From contig JAZDMJ010000028.1 in assembly GCA_043801115.1 (NCBI GenBank), forward strand, positions 1 through 33,818: a stretch of DNA of 33,818 bases, written 5' to 3'. This stretch comes from CAZHUN01 sp043801115. Lineage in GTDB: Archaea > Iainarchaeota > Iainarchaeia > Iainarchaeales > UBA10191. Made by a program: the position numbers and the translations under genes. The notes below the pieces were generated by a model. It ran no database searches, was not told the DNA's origin, and saw nothing but the letters and a program-made list of their open reading frames with translations. This document shows positions 1 through 9,000 of this stretch, piece by piece; position 1 is the first letter of the stretch, and the number at the start of each line of letters is the position of its first letter.

Positions 1-1
1 G

Positions 2-3000
2 GCCAGCTTGTTGGACGGAAACAACGACGCTTGGCAATCCCTTCCAAGCGCTTCCGAAATAACGACTGGAAACCCAAAAGTCGTATTTTTGGATTTGGGA
101 AACAACCACCACATTTTCAAAGTGAGAATCAAGTCCACGAACGTCGACCGAAGCGCAGAGGCCGTCAAGTGGCCGTATTATAGCGGCGCGGCCAAAACTC
201 TTTTTCCCACCCAGTTCAATATTTTGGTCAGCAATGGCGCTTGTGTAGAAGGCAGCAGCGATTGCAATTGGAGTCCCATGCATCAAGGGGGAAATTGGAC
301 GTTTGCCTACGGTACGGCGTTCGACTCGCGCGCAAGCGGAACCAACGGCTTTCAAGCAGAACCCAACACGTGGTATGACTTCAACTTCAACGAAACCATT
401 GCCGTCCGCTATGTCGCGATTTGGATGGAAGGTTCGAACAAAGTTCCTTCCCAACCCAACGCGCCCTATATTATCGACTTTGCCGAAGTGCAAGTGGTTA
501 CGCTCCCGCCCAGTGCAGAATTTTACGCCTTCCGCACTTCGACTTCCGCCGAGTGCACGGCTTCCGCGTGCTGGTTTGAATCTTCCTCCAACACGTGTTA
601 TTGTCCAATCGGCGTCGACAAGTCCAAGCAAACAGACGTGTCGAACAGGTTTGTTTCCAGCAACACTTCCGGAAATTATGAATGGAACCCGCAATACACG
701 TACAAGTACGGCGCGAAGTGGAATTTGCCGGCCAACATCTATTCCGGCGAATGGAAAGTATTCGCCAAAGCCGTCATTGGCGGAGGCGACATCAACATGT
801 TCAGCAACTCTGCCACGCAACGAAAAGTCATCGTATACCCCGACTTGCCGGCCCCGCAAAGCGTGACCGCCACTCCCGTTTTAAGCCAAATCACGCTTTC
901 CTGGACCAAACCTTCCATTCCCAGCACCAGCGGACTATCGCTTGTCGCGTTTGCTGTGTATTGGAGACAATTGCCAAGCGGAACTGTTCACGCAGCGGGA
1001 GGACTCGATCCCGCCACATTTTGCCCGTCCAACACGTGCCAGTTTGTCATTAGCAGTCTTCAGAGCGGTTCGTACGATGTTGCCGTTCAAGAGTTTTACA
1101 ACGCCAACTATGCTCCCAGCGAAAGCATTGGCGTGAGCGGAGTCATTGTCGGCTCGACAACCGTGAGCGCGGCCGACATCAACCGCGTTGAAAACTATGA
1201 CAAGTTTGTCAAACTCTTCATTCAACAACCTTCCAATTGTGCGGGCGTTTCCAAATACTACGTGTACAAGTCGGCGACTTCGGGCAGCGGTTATAATTTG
1301 ATTGGAAAAGCGGACGCCAATACTTCCAATTGTTCCGGCAAAGTCGCATTCCACGACATTGGCGAAGCCTTTCGAAACGAAAATGCGGCCGGAACATGGA
1401 GCCCTTCCCTGGTCAACGGAACCAAATACTATTACGTGGTAAAGTCTTCCCTTTCTTCAGACCAAAACTCGACTGCTTCGGGCGAAAAACTGGGCGTTCC
1501 GCTGCCGACGGTTTCAACGCTTTCGGACAAGAACGCTTCTTCGTACATTGACGTGAACTGGACCGCGGTTTCCCTCTCCGGCTGGACCGTGGACAAGTAT
1601 ATTGTCGTGCGATGGCAGGGTTCGAGCAAGAACGAATACGTTTCCACAACCAACTCGTTCCACGATTCGGGCGCCGCCGCCGACACTCTATACAAGTACA
1701 GCGTGAAAGCCGCCTACTATCAAGGTTCTCCGCGCATTGACGCCAACGCTTCTTACGGCGCTTTTGTCGACGGCAAAATTACGGGCATTAACCCCAAAAC
1801 TCCGACTGACATAATTGTTGTTCCAGGCGACGCGAACTTGGAAGTCAAATGGACCGCGCCCACTGCCACGGGAGTGACAGGATTTGAAGTATACATTTTC
1901 GAACCCGGAAACGAAGAATATTCGCTCGCTTCTGGAGACGCGCCCTTGCCCGCTTCCACCACCAAATACACCATCGAAAACCTAACCAACGGAACCACGT
2001 ATTCCGTGAAAGTGCGCGCCAAATACAGCGACACTTCCTTTGCCGATTCCGAAATCCAAACAGGAATTCCAGCCAAAGCGACCGCCTACTCGTGCAACAA
2101 CAGCACGCTTTCCGGATTCGGCGGAACGCCCATTGGCATTTCCATCAAGTTTTACAATACGGGATTGAGCGAAACCTGGACGCTGACCACGAGCAAGTCC
2201 TACAAGGTTGCGGTTGTTACTTCGCTTTCTTCCACTACCACTTATATAGACTTGAACAAGAGCGTGGCGCCCGGCTCGAACTATTTCACTCCGTACTGGA
2301 TTACGCCGCCCGTCGTATCGCAAGACGCCAACTTTGACGTCAATTATTGGATGGAAAAAGACGGAACCAGCATGGGCGAAACGTGCCGAACCATTGTCAC
2401 GGCCAAAACATTCTACGCCGTTCCGCAAAATCTCTCCGCAACGCCGGACAATGGAATTGTCGAACTGTTTTGGGACGCGCCCGACCCCGCGAAAATGAAA
2501 AGCGCTTCCGACTTGAACGCGTACGTCGTGTACGAATCCGCCAGCGAAAGCTTTTCAAACGCCACCAGCGTGGCCATTGTTCCGGACTCGAACACTTCCG
2601 TCGAAATTTCGGGCCTGTCCAACGATGTCAACTATTACTTCCGCGTCAAAGCCAAATACGACGACGGCAACTTTTCCGCCTACTCCAACCAGGTCGGAGC
2701 AACTCCTTCCGCGGACGCGGGCAACCAGCCCAACAGCGCGTGCGTTTCCAATACATTGGTCAGTTCCTATGCTCCGGGAGAAACCGTCAACGCGAAAGCG
2801 ACCATGAAAAACACAGGCAACCCCGACTGGAACAATGCCGAAGGATTCAAACTCAAAATTTCGGGAGACTATTCGACAACCAAAGACTTGAACAGCACGG
2901 CGCAAATCCACAAAAACCAGACAACCGACTTTGCGTTCTCGTTCACGACCTCTTCCACTCCCGGAACTTATGATTTGAACTGGAAAATGTTCAAAGCAGA

Positions 3001-3685
3001 CACGGCATTCGGCGCCAACTGCGGCGACTCTTTCACAGTCCAAAGCACGCCCTCTCAAGACGAGTGCTCGACGGGTTCGGACTGCCCCAACGACAATGAG
3101 ACGTGCAGGGGAAGCCCGAAAACGTGCCAAACCACGTGCGCCGACTCCAGTCAAATCGTCCAAAGCCACGTTTGCGTGAACGCGTGCGATGCCGACAAAT
3201 ACTGCGAAGACACGTGCCAGACGGGAACGGGCGTTTGCCTGGCCGACCACTGGAACTCGGGATGGACTTCGACAACGGTTCCCGAAATCGCCGACTTGCA
3301 GTCCAAACTGGACGACCGCTCGGACGAAGACGCGGAAGCACTGCTCTTGCAAGCGCAAGACTATTACGACCAGGGACTGTTGGACGACGCCCAACAGGCC
3401 GCGCAAGACGGCATTGACGCGTGGAACTCGCACGCCTGGCCAGTAGACCCCTACATCATCCTCATTGTAGTCGTCGTCGGACTATTGATCGTCGGAGCCG
3501 TTGTTTACTTGAAAGCGCGCAAGGGAAAAGGCGAAAAGTTCGAAAGAAAAGAACAGCCCTTTGTTTCGCGCCGAGAACGCCAAAACTACGCTCCTCCCGT
3601 CGAAGAATCCGAAGACGAAATCGCGCGCATCAAAGACTCTTTGAAAGAAGACCTCGAAGACGAAGAACCGCCCTCGTACAAGTAG
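2..3685 (+). CDS. Large fibronectin type III surface protein, 5' end outside the window
   Basis: The frame is open to the window edge, so the true start lies upstream; residues are counted from the codon at 8. Most of the chain is extracellular beta-sandwich repeats. Fibronectin-III-like modules sit near residues 281-381, 499-584, 597-684 and 804-902, recognised by the spaced pattern of a WTAP-type strand and a 'NGTTYSVKVRA' type strand. Two Ig-like modules near 694-803 and 911-1011 have the 'NTGN..W' look of domains found in surface proteins. A Cys-rich stretch follows (about 1015-1079), then an acidic helical segment (1091-1139), one membrane helix at about 1147-1168 and a charged cytoplasmic tail of about 57 residues. 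This topology fits a cell-surface adhesin or S-layer-associated protein held by a C-terminal anchor. No catalytic motif is visible. Ligand and exact function unknown. Confidence 0.85.
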   Translation, partial: ASLLDGNNDAWQSLPSASEITTGNPKVVFLDLGNNHHIFKVRIKSTNVDRSAEAVKWPYYSGAAKTLFPTQFNILVSNGACVEGSSDCNWSPMHQGGNWTFAYGTAFDSRASGTNGFQAEPNTWYDFNFNETIAVRYVAIWMEGSNKVPSQPNAPYIIDFAEVQVVTLPPSAEFYAFRTSTSAECTASACWFESSSNTCYCPIGVDKSKQTDVSNRFVSSNTSGNYEWNPQYTYKYGAKWNLPANIYSGEWKVFAKAVIGGGDINMFSNSATQRKVIVYPDLPAPQSVTATPVLSQITLSWTKPSIPSTSGLSLVAFAVYWRQLPSGTVHAAGGLDPATFCPSNTCQFVISSLQSGSYDVAVQEFYNANYAPSESIGVSGVIVGSTTVSAADINRVENYDKFVKLFIQQPSNCAGVSKYYVYKSATSGSGYNLIGKADANTSNCSGKVAFHDIGEAFRNENAAGTWSPSLVNGTKYYYVVKSSLSSDQNSTASGEKLGVPLPTVSTLSDKNASSYIDVNWTAVSLSGWTVDKYIVVRWQGSSKNEYVSTTNSFHDSGAAADTLYKYSVKAAYYQGSPRIDANASYGAFVDGKITGINPKTPTDIIVVPGDANLEVKWTAPTATGVTGFEVYIFEPGNEEYSLASGDAPLPASTTKYTIENLTNGTTYSVKVRAKYSDTSFADSEIQTGIPAKATAYSCNNSTLSGFGGTPIGISIKFYNTGLSETWTLTTSKSYKVAVVTSLSSTTTYIDLNKSVAPGSNYFTPYWITPPVVSQDANFDVNYWMEKDGTSMGETCRTIVTAKTFYAVPQNLSATPDNGIVELFWDAPDPAKMKSASDLNAYVVYESASESFSNATSVAIVPDSNTSVEISGLSNDVNYYFRVKAKYDDGNFSAYSNQVGATPSADAGNQPNSACVSNTLVSSYAPGETVNAKATMKNTGNPDWNNAEGFKLKISGDYSTTKDLNSTAQIHKNQTTDFAFSFTTSSTPGTYDLNWKMFKADTAFGANCGDSFTVQSTPSQDECSTGSDCPNDNETCRGSPKTCQTTCADSSQIVQSHVCVNACDADKYCEDTCQTGTGVCLADHWNSGWTSTTVPEIADLQSKLDDRSDEDAEALLLQAQDYYDQGLLDDAQQAAQDGIDAWNSHAWPVDPYIILIVVVVGLLIVGAVVYLKARKGKGEKFERKEQPFVSRRERQNYAPPVEESEDEIARIKDSLKEDLEDEEPPSYK

Positions 3686-3692
3686 AAAGCGC

Positions 3693-3700
3693 ATTTAAAA
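3693..3700 (+). promoter_or_regulatory. TATA box of tRNA-Ser(CGA)
   Basis: ATTTAAAA lies 31-38 bases before the tRNA 5' end, the archaeal TATA spacing for a transcript starting near the mature end. Confidence 0.5.
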
Positions 3701-3730
3701 CCATTTCATTCCTCTTTTCTTTCGGTTCCT

Positions 3731-3940
3731 GCGGAGGTGGCAGAACCTGGTAAATGCGCCAGCCTCGAGAGCCGCAATTGCGCGGCTGGGGCAAGGTATC
3801 ATCTTCGAGCCGGTTGCGTCCGGCTGGAACGCGTGTCATCTTCGATGACACTTGCTCGATGGTACTTGCTTCGCACTAGAAAAAGTGTCGGGCCAGCTGG
3901 TGTGCGCAAGCACGCAAGGGTTCAAATCCCTTCCTCCGCG
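3731..3940 (+). tRNA. tRNA-Ser(CGA) with a 125-nt intron
   Basis: The acceptor strands GCGGAGG (3731-3737) and CCTCCGC (3933-3939) pair fully and the discriminator is G3940, as in archaeal tRNA-Ser. The anticodon stem is CCAGC (3759-3763) with GCTGG (3896-3900). Position 33 is T3765, so the anticodon is CGA (3766-3768). A long variable arm (GTGC, GCAA loop, GCAC) makes it class II. The intron, placed after base 37, is 3770-3894. It opens with a GCCGC-AATT-GCG hairpin and carries the long form of a hairpin element (3791-3874) also found in the tRNA-Ser(TGA) intron. I first considered tRNA-Leu because the loop contains GAG; the T33 rule and G73 decide for Ser. Confidence 0.88.
3791..3874 (+). 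repeat. Hairpin element, long form, inside the tRNA-Ser(CGA) intron
   Basis: An outer stem GTATCATC/GATGGTAC encloses two further hairpins (AGCCGG..CCGGCT and GTGTCATC-TTC-GATGACAC) and ends in CTTGCTTCGC. A near copy with paired base changes lies at 13476-13559; short forms lie at 3959-4005 and 12426-12472. Confidence 0.75.
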
Positions 3941-4021
3941 AAACCCTTGCGTGAGTTTGCGACGCCTACCATCTTCGCCTGCGGGCTCGATAGTAGTTGC
4001 TTCGCGAAACCCTTGCGCGAG
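3937..4021 (+). repeat. Direct repeat pair flanking a short hairpin element next to a tRNA 3' end
   Basis: CGCGAAACCCTTGCGTGAG at 3937-3955, which begins in the last bases of tRNA-Ser, recurs with one change at 4003-4021. Between them, at 3959-4005, is the short form of the hairpin element, almost identical to 12426-12472. The layout fits an insertion with duplicated ends or a tandem duplication of the tRNA flank. Confidence 0.75.
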
Positions 4022-4037
4022 AAAAAAAGGTGAAAAA

Positions 4038-4508
4038 GTGGATTGGAAAAACATTTGCGGAAAATGCGAAAAGCACGGTTGTTGTTGCGGCGTTGAACCC
4101 GTATATGTTACAAGGCAAGAGGAAGAGACAATCAAAAAAGCGACCAGAATCAAAAATCTTACAATCAACAATTATTTGAGAAAAAAAAATAAAAAATGTA
4201 TTTTTTTGAAGAACGGCTTTTGCGGAATCCAATCCATCAAACCGCTCGACTGCAAGGCGTGGCCGATTGTTTTCTGGAGCGACGGCGGGGATGGCGAGAT
4301 TTCGTATTTTTTGGATTTGGATTGTGTAGAAGCCTTGAATTTGTCGAAAAAAGACATTGCAAGGCTAAAAAGAGTAGTTGAACAACAAATAAAAAAATGG
4401 ACAAAGGAAGACCTTTACAAGTATGACATTTGCGCGTACTGGAAGCCCGAAAAAATAAACAAGAATTACAAAAAAGACAGGGCATACCCTTTTGGCGTCG
4501 GCAAGTAA
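4038..4508 (+). CDS. YkgJ-family cysteine cluster protein
   Basis: The GTG start at 4038 is chosen because GGTGA (4029-4033) sits 5 bases upstream; the open frame extends further up but through the repeat element and the tRNA. The 156-residue product has an N-terminal CxxCxxxxCCC cluster (residues about 7-16), two more cysteines in 'KKCIFL..GFCGI', then 'KPLDCKAWPI', and a late 'LDCVEAL', which is the pattern of the YkgJ/CxxCxxCC family thought to bind zinc or an iron-sulfur cluster. Family members have no settled function. The AT-rich codon use in its first third (poly-A runs) differs from its neighbours and may mark transfer. It stands alone, followed by its own intergenic TATA-bearing region. 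Confidence 0.75.
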   Translation: MDWKNICGKCEKHGCCCGVEPVYVTRQEEETIKKATRIKNLTINNYLRKKNKKCIFLKNGFCGIQSIKPLDCKAWPIVFWSDGGDGEISYFLDLDCVEALNLSKKDIARLKRVVEQQIKKWTKEDLYKYDICAYWKPEKINKNYKKDRAYPFGVGK

Positions 4509-4528
4509 AGCGGGCTTTCACTGAAACG

Positions 4529-4537
4529 CTTAAATAG
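4529..4537 (+). promoter_or_regulatory. TATA box of the Yip1-like gene
   Basis: CTTAAATAG lies about 50 bases before the GTG start; a transcript starting near 4560 would include the strong GGGGGTGA ribosome binding site at 4571-4578. Confidence 0.5.
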
Positions 4538-4585
4538 GCGAATCATTCTATTGCGTTTATTGAATTGAAAAGGGGGTGAAACGAA

Positions 4586-5287
4586 GTGTTTGACAATATT
4601 TTGAGAGTTTTTTGGAATCCGGAACAGGAATTGGAAAACGAGCGGTCGAAGGCCAGCATTGGAACGGGACTGCTCAATTACACGCTGATTCCAACCATTA
4701 TCGCGTTCATTGTGGGAGTCATTGTTTCAATCGGCGCCTTGGTTCTTCAAGGGATTATGGCGGCCAATCCAGTGACTGCAATGATTGCGCCCCTCGTCGG
4801 GATTGGAGTCGTCGCGTTTGTCCTGTTGCCAGTTCTCGTGTTCATTCTGCTCGCCGTTTTCGTGCTATTGTTCAATCTCTTTCTGTGGATTGGAATGAAG
4901 TTGAGGGGCGGAGCGGGAAGTTTTACAGAGCAATTCTACCTATTGTCGACTTTCATGCCCGGAACATACTTGATGTTGATTGGCGTTGTAATTTTGGCAA
5001 TCGTGGGACTGTTGTTGGCAATCATCCTGATCGGGTTCCTGATTTACTTGGTAGCGATTGCGCTGGGAGTCGGAATTTCGGCCTACATCTCCTACTTGTG
5101 GTGGTATGCGCTGAAGGTAACCCATAAAACTTCCAACAAAAACACAGTGCTCGGAATAACAATCGGAATTGTCATCCCGTTAATTGTTCTTGCACTCATT
5201 GCGCTGTTGCTTTTCCTGATATTCGGGGCGCTGGTTGCGGGAATGATGGGGGGAATTCTTTCACCCATTCCGCTGACTGGAATATAA
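4586..5287 (+). CDS. Yip1-like polytopic membrane protein
   Basis: The GTG start follows GGGGGTGA by 7 bases. The 233-residue protein opens with 'FDNILRVFWNPEQELENER', the short cytoplasmic lead-in typical of prokaryotic Yip1-domain proteins, in which a charged segment precedes the first helix. About five to six hydrophobic helices follow (roughly residues 27-55, 65-100, 120-160, 165-180 and 195-225). Family members are membrane proteins of unclear role, in bacteria often near envelope stress genes. Nothing in the surroundings points to a partner. It is convergent with the secreted protein gene at 5314-5754, sharing a T-rich gap. Confidence 0.7.
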   Translation: MFDNILRVFWNPEQELENERSKASIGTGLLNYTLIPTIIAFIVGVIVSIGALVLQGIMAANPVTAMIAPLVGIGVVAFVLLPVLVFILLAVFVLLFNLFLWIGMKLRGGAGSFTEQFYLLSTFMPGTYLMLIGVVILAIVGLLLAIILIGFLIYLVAIALGVGISAYISYLWWYALKVTHKTSNKNTVLGITIGIVIPLIVLALIALLLFLIFGALVAGMMGGILSPIPLTGI

Positions 5288-5315
5288 TCCATTTTTTTCT
5301 TTTTCTCTTTTTTTT
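5288..5315. terminator. T-rich convergent gap
   Basis: Runs of T on the plus strand just after the stop at 5287 fit an archaeal oligo-T terminator for the Yip1-like gene. Confidence 0.4.
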
Positions 5316-5754
5316 ACGAAAACCAAGAGGCAATGCTCGCGAAAAAGTTCGCAATGGCCACTTTCAATTCGGAAACGAACCCGTTTCCTTCGAGTCGGAA
5401 TTTTCCGCTATTTTGGGCGTCCAAAAACGTCTTGACGGGATTCGGAGAAGAGTCGATGCTTTCCAGTGTCGCCTGGTCCAAAAACGCGTTCAAGCTTGGA
5501 GAGGAAAATCCCCCGCACGTCAATTCGTTCAACAATTCCTTTTGCACTTTTCCGCCCACAATAACAGTTTCCCCGTTGTCCAGCAATACGTGCAAGTTTG
5601 TAGTCTCTCCTTCGAAAAACCGTCCAACAGCGGAAGGAAGCCGTAACGAAGCCTGTTCGATTGGAATTCCGTTCAATGTAACGCTCGGACAGTCGAAGGC
5701 AAATGCCAGCGAGGCCATCAATGCCAGCGACAGTAACACAAATACCGCTTTCAT
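5314..5754 (-). CDS. Small secreted protein of unknown function
   Basis: The 146-residue product begins with a clear signal peptide (MKAVFVLLSLALMASLAFAF, likely cut after AFA) and has two cysteines in the mature part (FDCPS and LTCGG) that could form a disulfide. The remainder is amphipathic with a C-terminal hydrophobic helix. A GGGGGT ribosome binding site precedes the ATG. It is third in a minus-strand unit after the HerA-like ATPase and the TBP-like protein, 25 bases behind the latter. I do not recognise the family. Confidence 0.7.
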   Translation of the reverse strand: MKAVFVLLSLALMASLAFAFDCPSVTLNGIPIEQASLRLPSAVGRFFEGETTNLHVLLDNGETVIVGGKVQKELLNELTCGGFSSPSLNAFLDQATLESIDSSPNPVKTFLDAQNSGKFRLEGNGFVSELKVAIANFFASIASWFS

Positions 5755-5779
5755 GTTTTTTCTTACCCCCTTTCTGCAT

Positions 5780-6064
5780 TTATTCTTTTGCCTGGAACGC
5801 TTTCACAAGCTTTTCCGCCACTTTGCGCGCGTCTCTTTCTTCTTGCGTGTCCTTGACGATGATTTTTCCGCTCTTGAAAACGCTCGACTCTTTTCCTTCC
5901 GCTTTGACCATGACGAGAAAGGGGGTTTCGGCCACAATCTGCCACTCGTTCGAGCGAAACTCTTGCGCTGTTCTTTCCAAGTCCAATTTGGCGCTTTTTT
6001 TGGGAATGAATTCGAAGGCCAAGCGGCTCTTGCACGGTTTTCCCGTAAACTCTTTCAATTCCAT
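5780..6064 (-). CDS. Small protein resembling one TBP-fold repeat
   Basis: The 94-residue product ends with 'FKSGKIIVKDTQEERDARKVAEKLVKAF', which resembles the strand-helix ending of a TATA-binding-protein repeat ('F.SGK.VITG...E.DA..AVE'). Length fits a single TBP-like repeat rather than a full TBP, so it is probably not the general factor. The start lies 4 bases after the stop of the ATPase gene, so the two are co-transcribed and probably coupled in translation. A DNA-binding or ATPase-partner role is only inference. Confidence 0.6.
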   Translation of the reverse strand: MELKEFTGKPCKSRLAFEFIPKKSAKLDLERTAQEFRSNEWQIVAETPFLVMVKAEGKESSVFKSGKIIVKDTQEERDARKVAEKLVKAFQAKE

Positions 6065-6068
6065 AACT

Positions 6069-9000
6069 TCAGCGCAGCTCTTTTCCCGTAACGGCGTCTA
6101 TTTTGATTGTTCGCGCTTTTCCTTCCAATTCCAATTCCGCCTCGTACACGGGCCTGTGCACAGTGTCCACTTTTTTGATAACCACGTTGGGCCACAATTT
6201 TTGCAGCATTTCAACCGCTTTTCCTTTGGAAATGTTTTCCCGTTCGAGCCCCGCGGCGGAAACATTCACAAACTTTCCTTTTTGCGAAAGACTGGCCAGT
6301 TTTGGATGTCTTGGAGAGGGAGGCAATTCGAATTGCTCGGCGAGCAAAAACCGCCTGATTCCGTTCTTTTCTTCTGCTTTCAAAATTCCCTTCTCCGTCA
6401 AGCGCTGGGCGATTTTCGCGCCCTTTTGCTCGTCTTCCGCCTTCAATTTTCCCTCTTTCAAAATGTCCTTGACGACTTTCAACTCGTCCTCGTTCAAATC
6501 GTACAACAAATTCAATCCCTTGCTTTCCGAAAATCCGTTTTCTTCCAAGTGCAAAAACTCTCCCGAAACAGAATCGATATAGCATTCGTTCTGCGCAAAC
6601 TCGTTCTTGTGGTTGAACTCGTTGAACTGCACCTTCCACAAAGTTCTGTACTTCAACTCTACATTTTTCAAATTTTCTTCCCTTCCGAACAGTCCCAGCA
6701 TTTTTTTATGGCGGAGCGCGTTCGCGATTTTTCTCGCGGTTCCATCGCCCACGAGAGGGGCGAGCGCAATCAATTCCGTCTGCTCCCCTTTTTGGAGGGG
6801 AACTTCTTCCATCGACTCCGCGCTCTCTTCAACCACTTCCGCAATGCTTTTCATTTCCTTTTGCGGAATCACGTCCTTCAACGTCAGCAACTTCGCGCTT
6901 TCGTCGTATTTCGCACCCGCCTTCACCAGACTTTCCAAAATTTTGCCGCTTTTTGTCTTTCCCTGATACTTGGAATTCAACGTGTCCACCAGCGCTTCCA
7001 ACTCATGCAGTTCCAATTGTCCCTCTCTTCTCAATTTTGCATTCGCCATGTCGAACGCGAGCTTGTCAATCTGTCCCTGTTCCAGCAATTCAATGTTTTC
7101 CGTCGTTGTTGCATCTCTTCCTTCATGCTGCGACATTCTCGGCCGGATGCGCATGACGAACGCGCGGCTCGACTCTTCGCTCCGGTCCCCCGAAAGCGCG
7201 ACTCCCACGGGGAGTGTTTTCAAAAACATGGGCCGCTTGTACTTCAATGGAATAATCGTTGGGGTGCGCTTGAATACTGCTTTAATATCGTCGTCGAATA
7301 CGAGCTTGTGCGACAAAATAACGTCCAACTGGCTCAGCACTTTCGTGTCGATCGCTGAAGGCTGTTGAGTGGCAAACACGAGCGAAAGTCCGGGCCTTCT
7401 TCCCTGTTTCACATATTCAATCAGCGCGCTCGAGGCAGGGGTTCGCGTGTTTCCTGCCGGAATCAAAGTATGCGCTTCGTCGATGAACAGCCACGTGGGC
7501 GGAACTTCCAATTCCAACAACTCGTCCATATCCGCTTCTTTGAATTTTTTGGACGCTTCTTTTCGGGTCGAAATTTTTCTTGCCGCCAACAATCTCCTTG
7601 CAAGCACTCCAATCACGAGCGCGGTGACGGAGTCCTCCAAAAAGCTCGTGTCCATTACAGTCAACTGCCCTTCGCGGCTCAGCTCCGCGAGCGGAGTCCC
7701 CTTTTCATCGAAAATTCCCCACGACTTTGCGGCCTCAAACCGGCTGACCAACGCGCGAATGGAATCCTGCTTGTACCCTTTTTCCCTCGAATTCAGCTCC
7801 GCGTCTTTTTCCAAGCAGTGCACGAGGTCGTCCAACGAATATTTTTTCTCTTTTCCTTTGAACACATTTCCTTCTACAGTCTGAAATCCTTTTTCCACTT
7901 TTTTCAATACTTTGCCCAACAGTAGCCCTGTGGGCGAAAACCGGTCGATTCCGAAAGTGAGACACCAGTCTTCCGCCGTCAACAAGGACGGCTGCATGCT
8001 GAACGTAGCATCGTACGTGTTTGGCGGAACTTCTTTTGCCACTCCTTGCGGAATGAATACTTTCAAATTGTCCAAGCCGTTTGGCATCAGTCCCCACGAT
8101 GCGAGCGATTCCAGTTCTTTTTCCTCGCGGTTCGGGTGCTTCATGCTCCAAAACACTCCAATGGGGTCGATGACGATGGAGCCCACTTGCTTGTTGTTCA
8201 ACGCGAGTTCTTCCGCAATCACTCCCAGCACGTAGCTTTTTCCGCTGCCCCTCGCTCCGCACACAAAGACGACGTGCGGGTTCAACGAATCCAAGTACAC
8301 ATTTTTTTCGTTCAACTCGCTTTCGGCCACTCTTCCCAAAAACAGCCCGCCCTGGTTGCCATACTGTTGTTGCACGCTCTTTTTGCGTCCGATAAAAACA
8401 TTCCCTTTTCCGTCTTCCAAAAACTTTAACGGAACGGAAGACTTTTCGCGCAAGTGCACGCTCTCCGTGCGCGCCTTTTTCAACATCGTATTCTTCACTT
8501 CTTCGGGGTCGAATTCTTCGTCTTCGACTTCTTCTTCGACCAGGTCCTCTTCTCTCGTTCCTTCTTCTTTTTCTTCCCCGTCCTCTTTTGCAACAATAAT
8601 GTTTTCCGGCAGCGGTTCCCGCTCGGCCGCCTTTTTTTCCCTCCAATCCTTGGGCCGGTAAATGTCGCTCTCTTCCTGCGTTTCCTTTTCCCCTTCCACT
8701 TTGACCGTGAAACGCTTCAAATCCTTCGGGACTGCAATTTCCGTGTCCGAATCCCCGCCCTTTTCCGCGTTCTCCGAACTCGACAATTCGGGCAGTTTGT
8801 AGGATTTTTTGGGTCGGACGATTTCCGTTTCCGCGTACTTGACCCTTTTTTTGTCTCCCAAATCTTGCACTTCGGCCTTTTCAGAAAAGCCCGGGGGAAA
8901 CCGTTCCTTTGTCTTTTTCGCCTTTTTGCCCTTTTTTTGCTTCAAAATTTCGTCCGCTCTCTTGACGGCTTCGGCCGGATTCAATGCGCTTCTCTCGCGC

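Noticed and set aside
2555..3433. 292-codon open frame on minus inside the surface protein gene
   Set aside because: Low-complexity Val/Arg-rich translation, antisense to conserved fibronectin-III and Cys-rich regions.
3731..3940. tRNA-Leu(GAG) reading of the first tRNA
   Set aside because: T33 fixes the anticodon as CGA and the discriminator is G, both pointing to Ser.
5703..7358. 551-codon open frame on plus opposite the HerA-like ATPase
   Set aside because: It is the antisense shadow of a gene with clear Walker motifs; its translation is rich in Phe, Arg, Gln and His with no recognisable domain.
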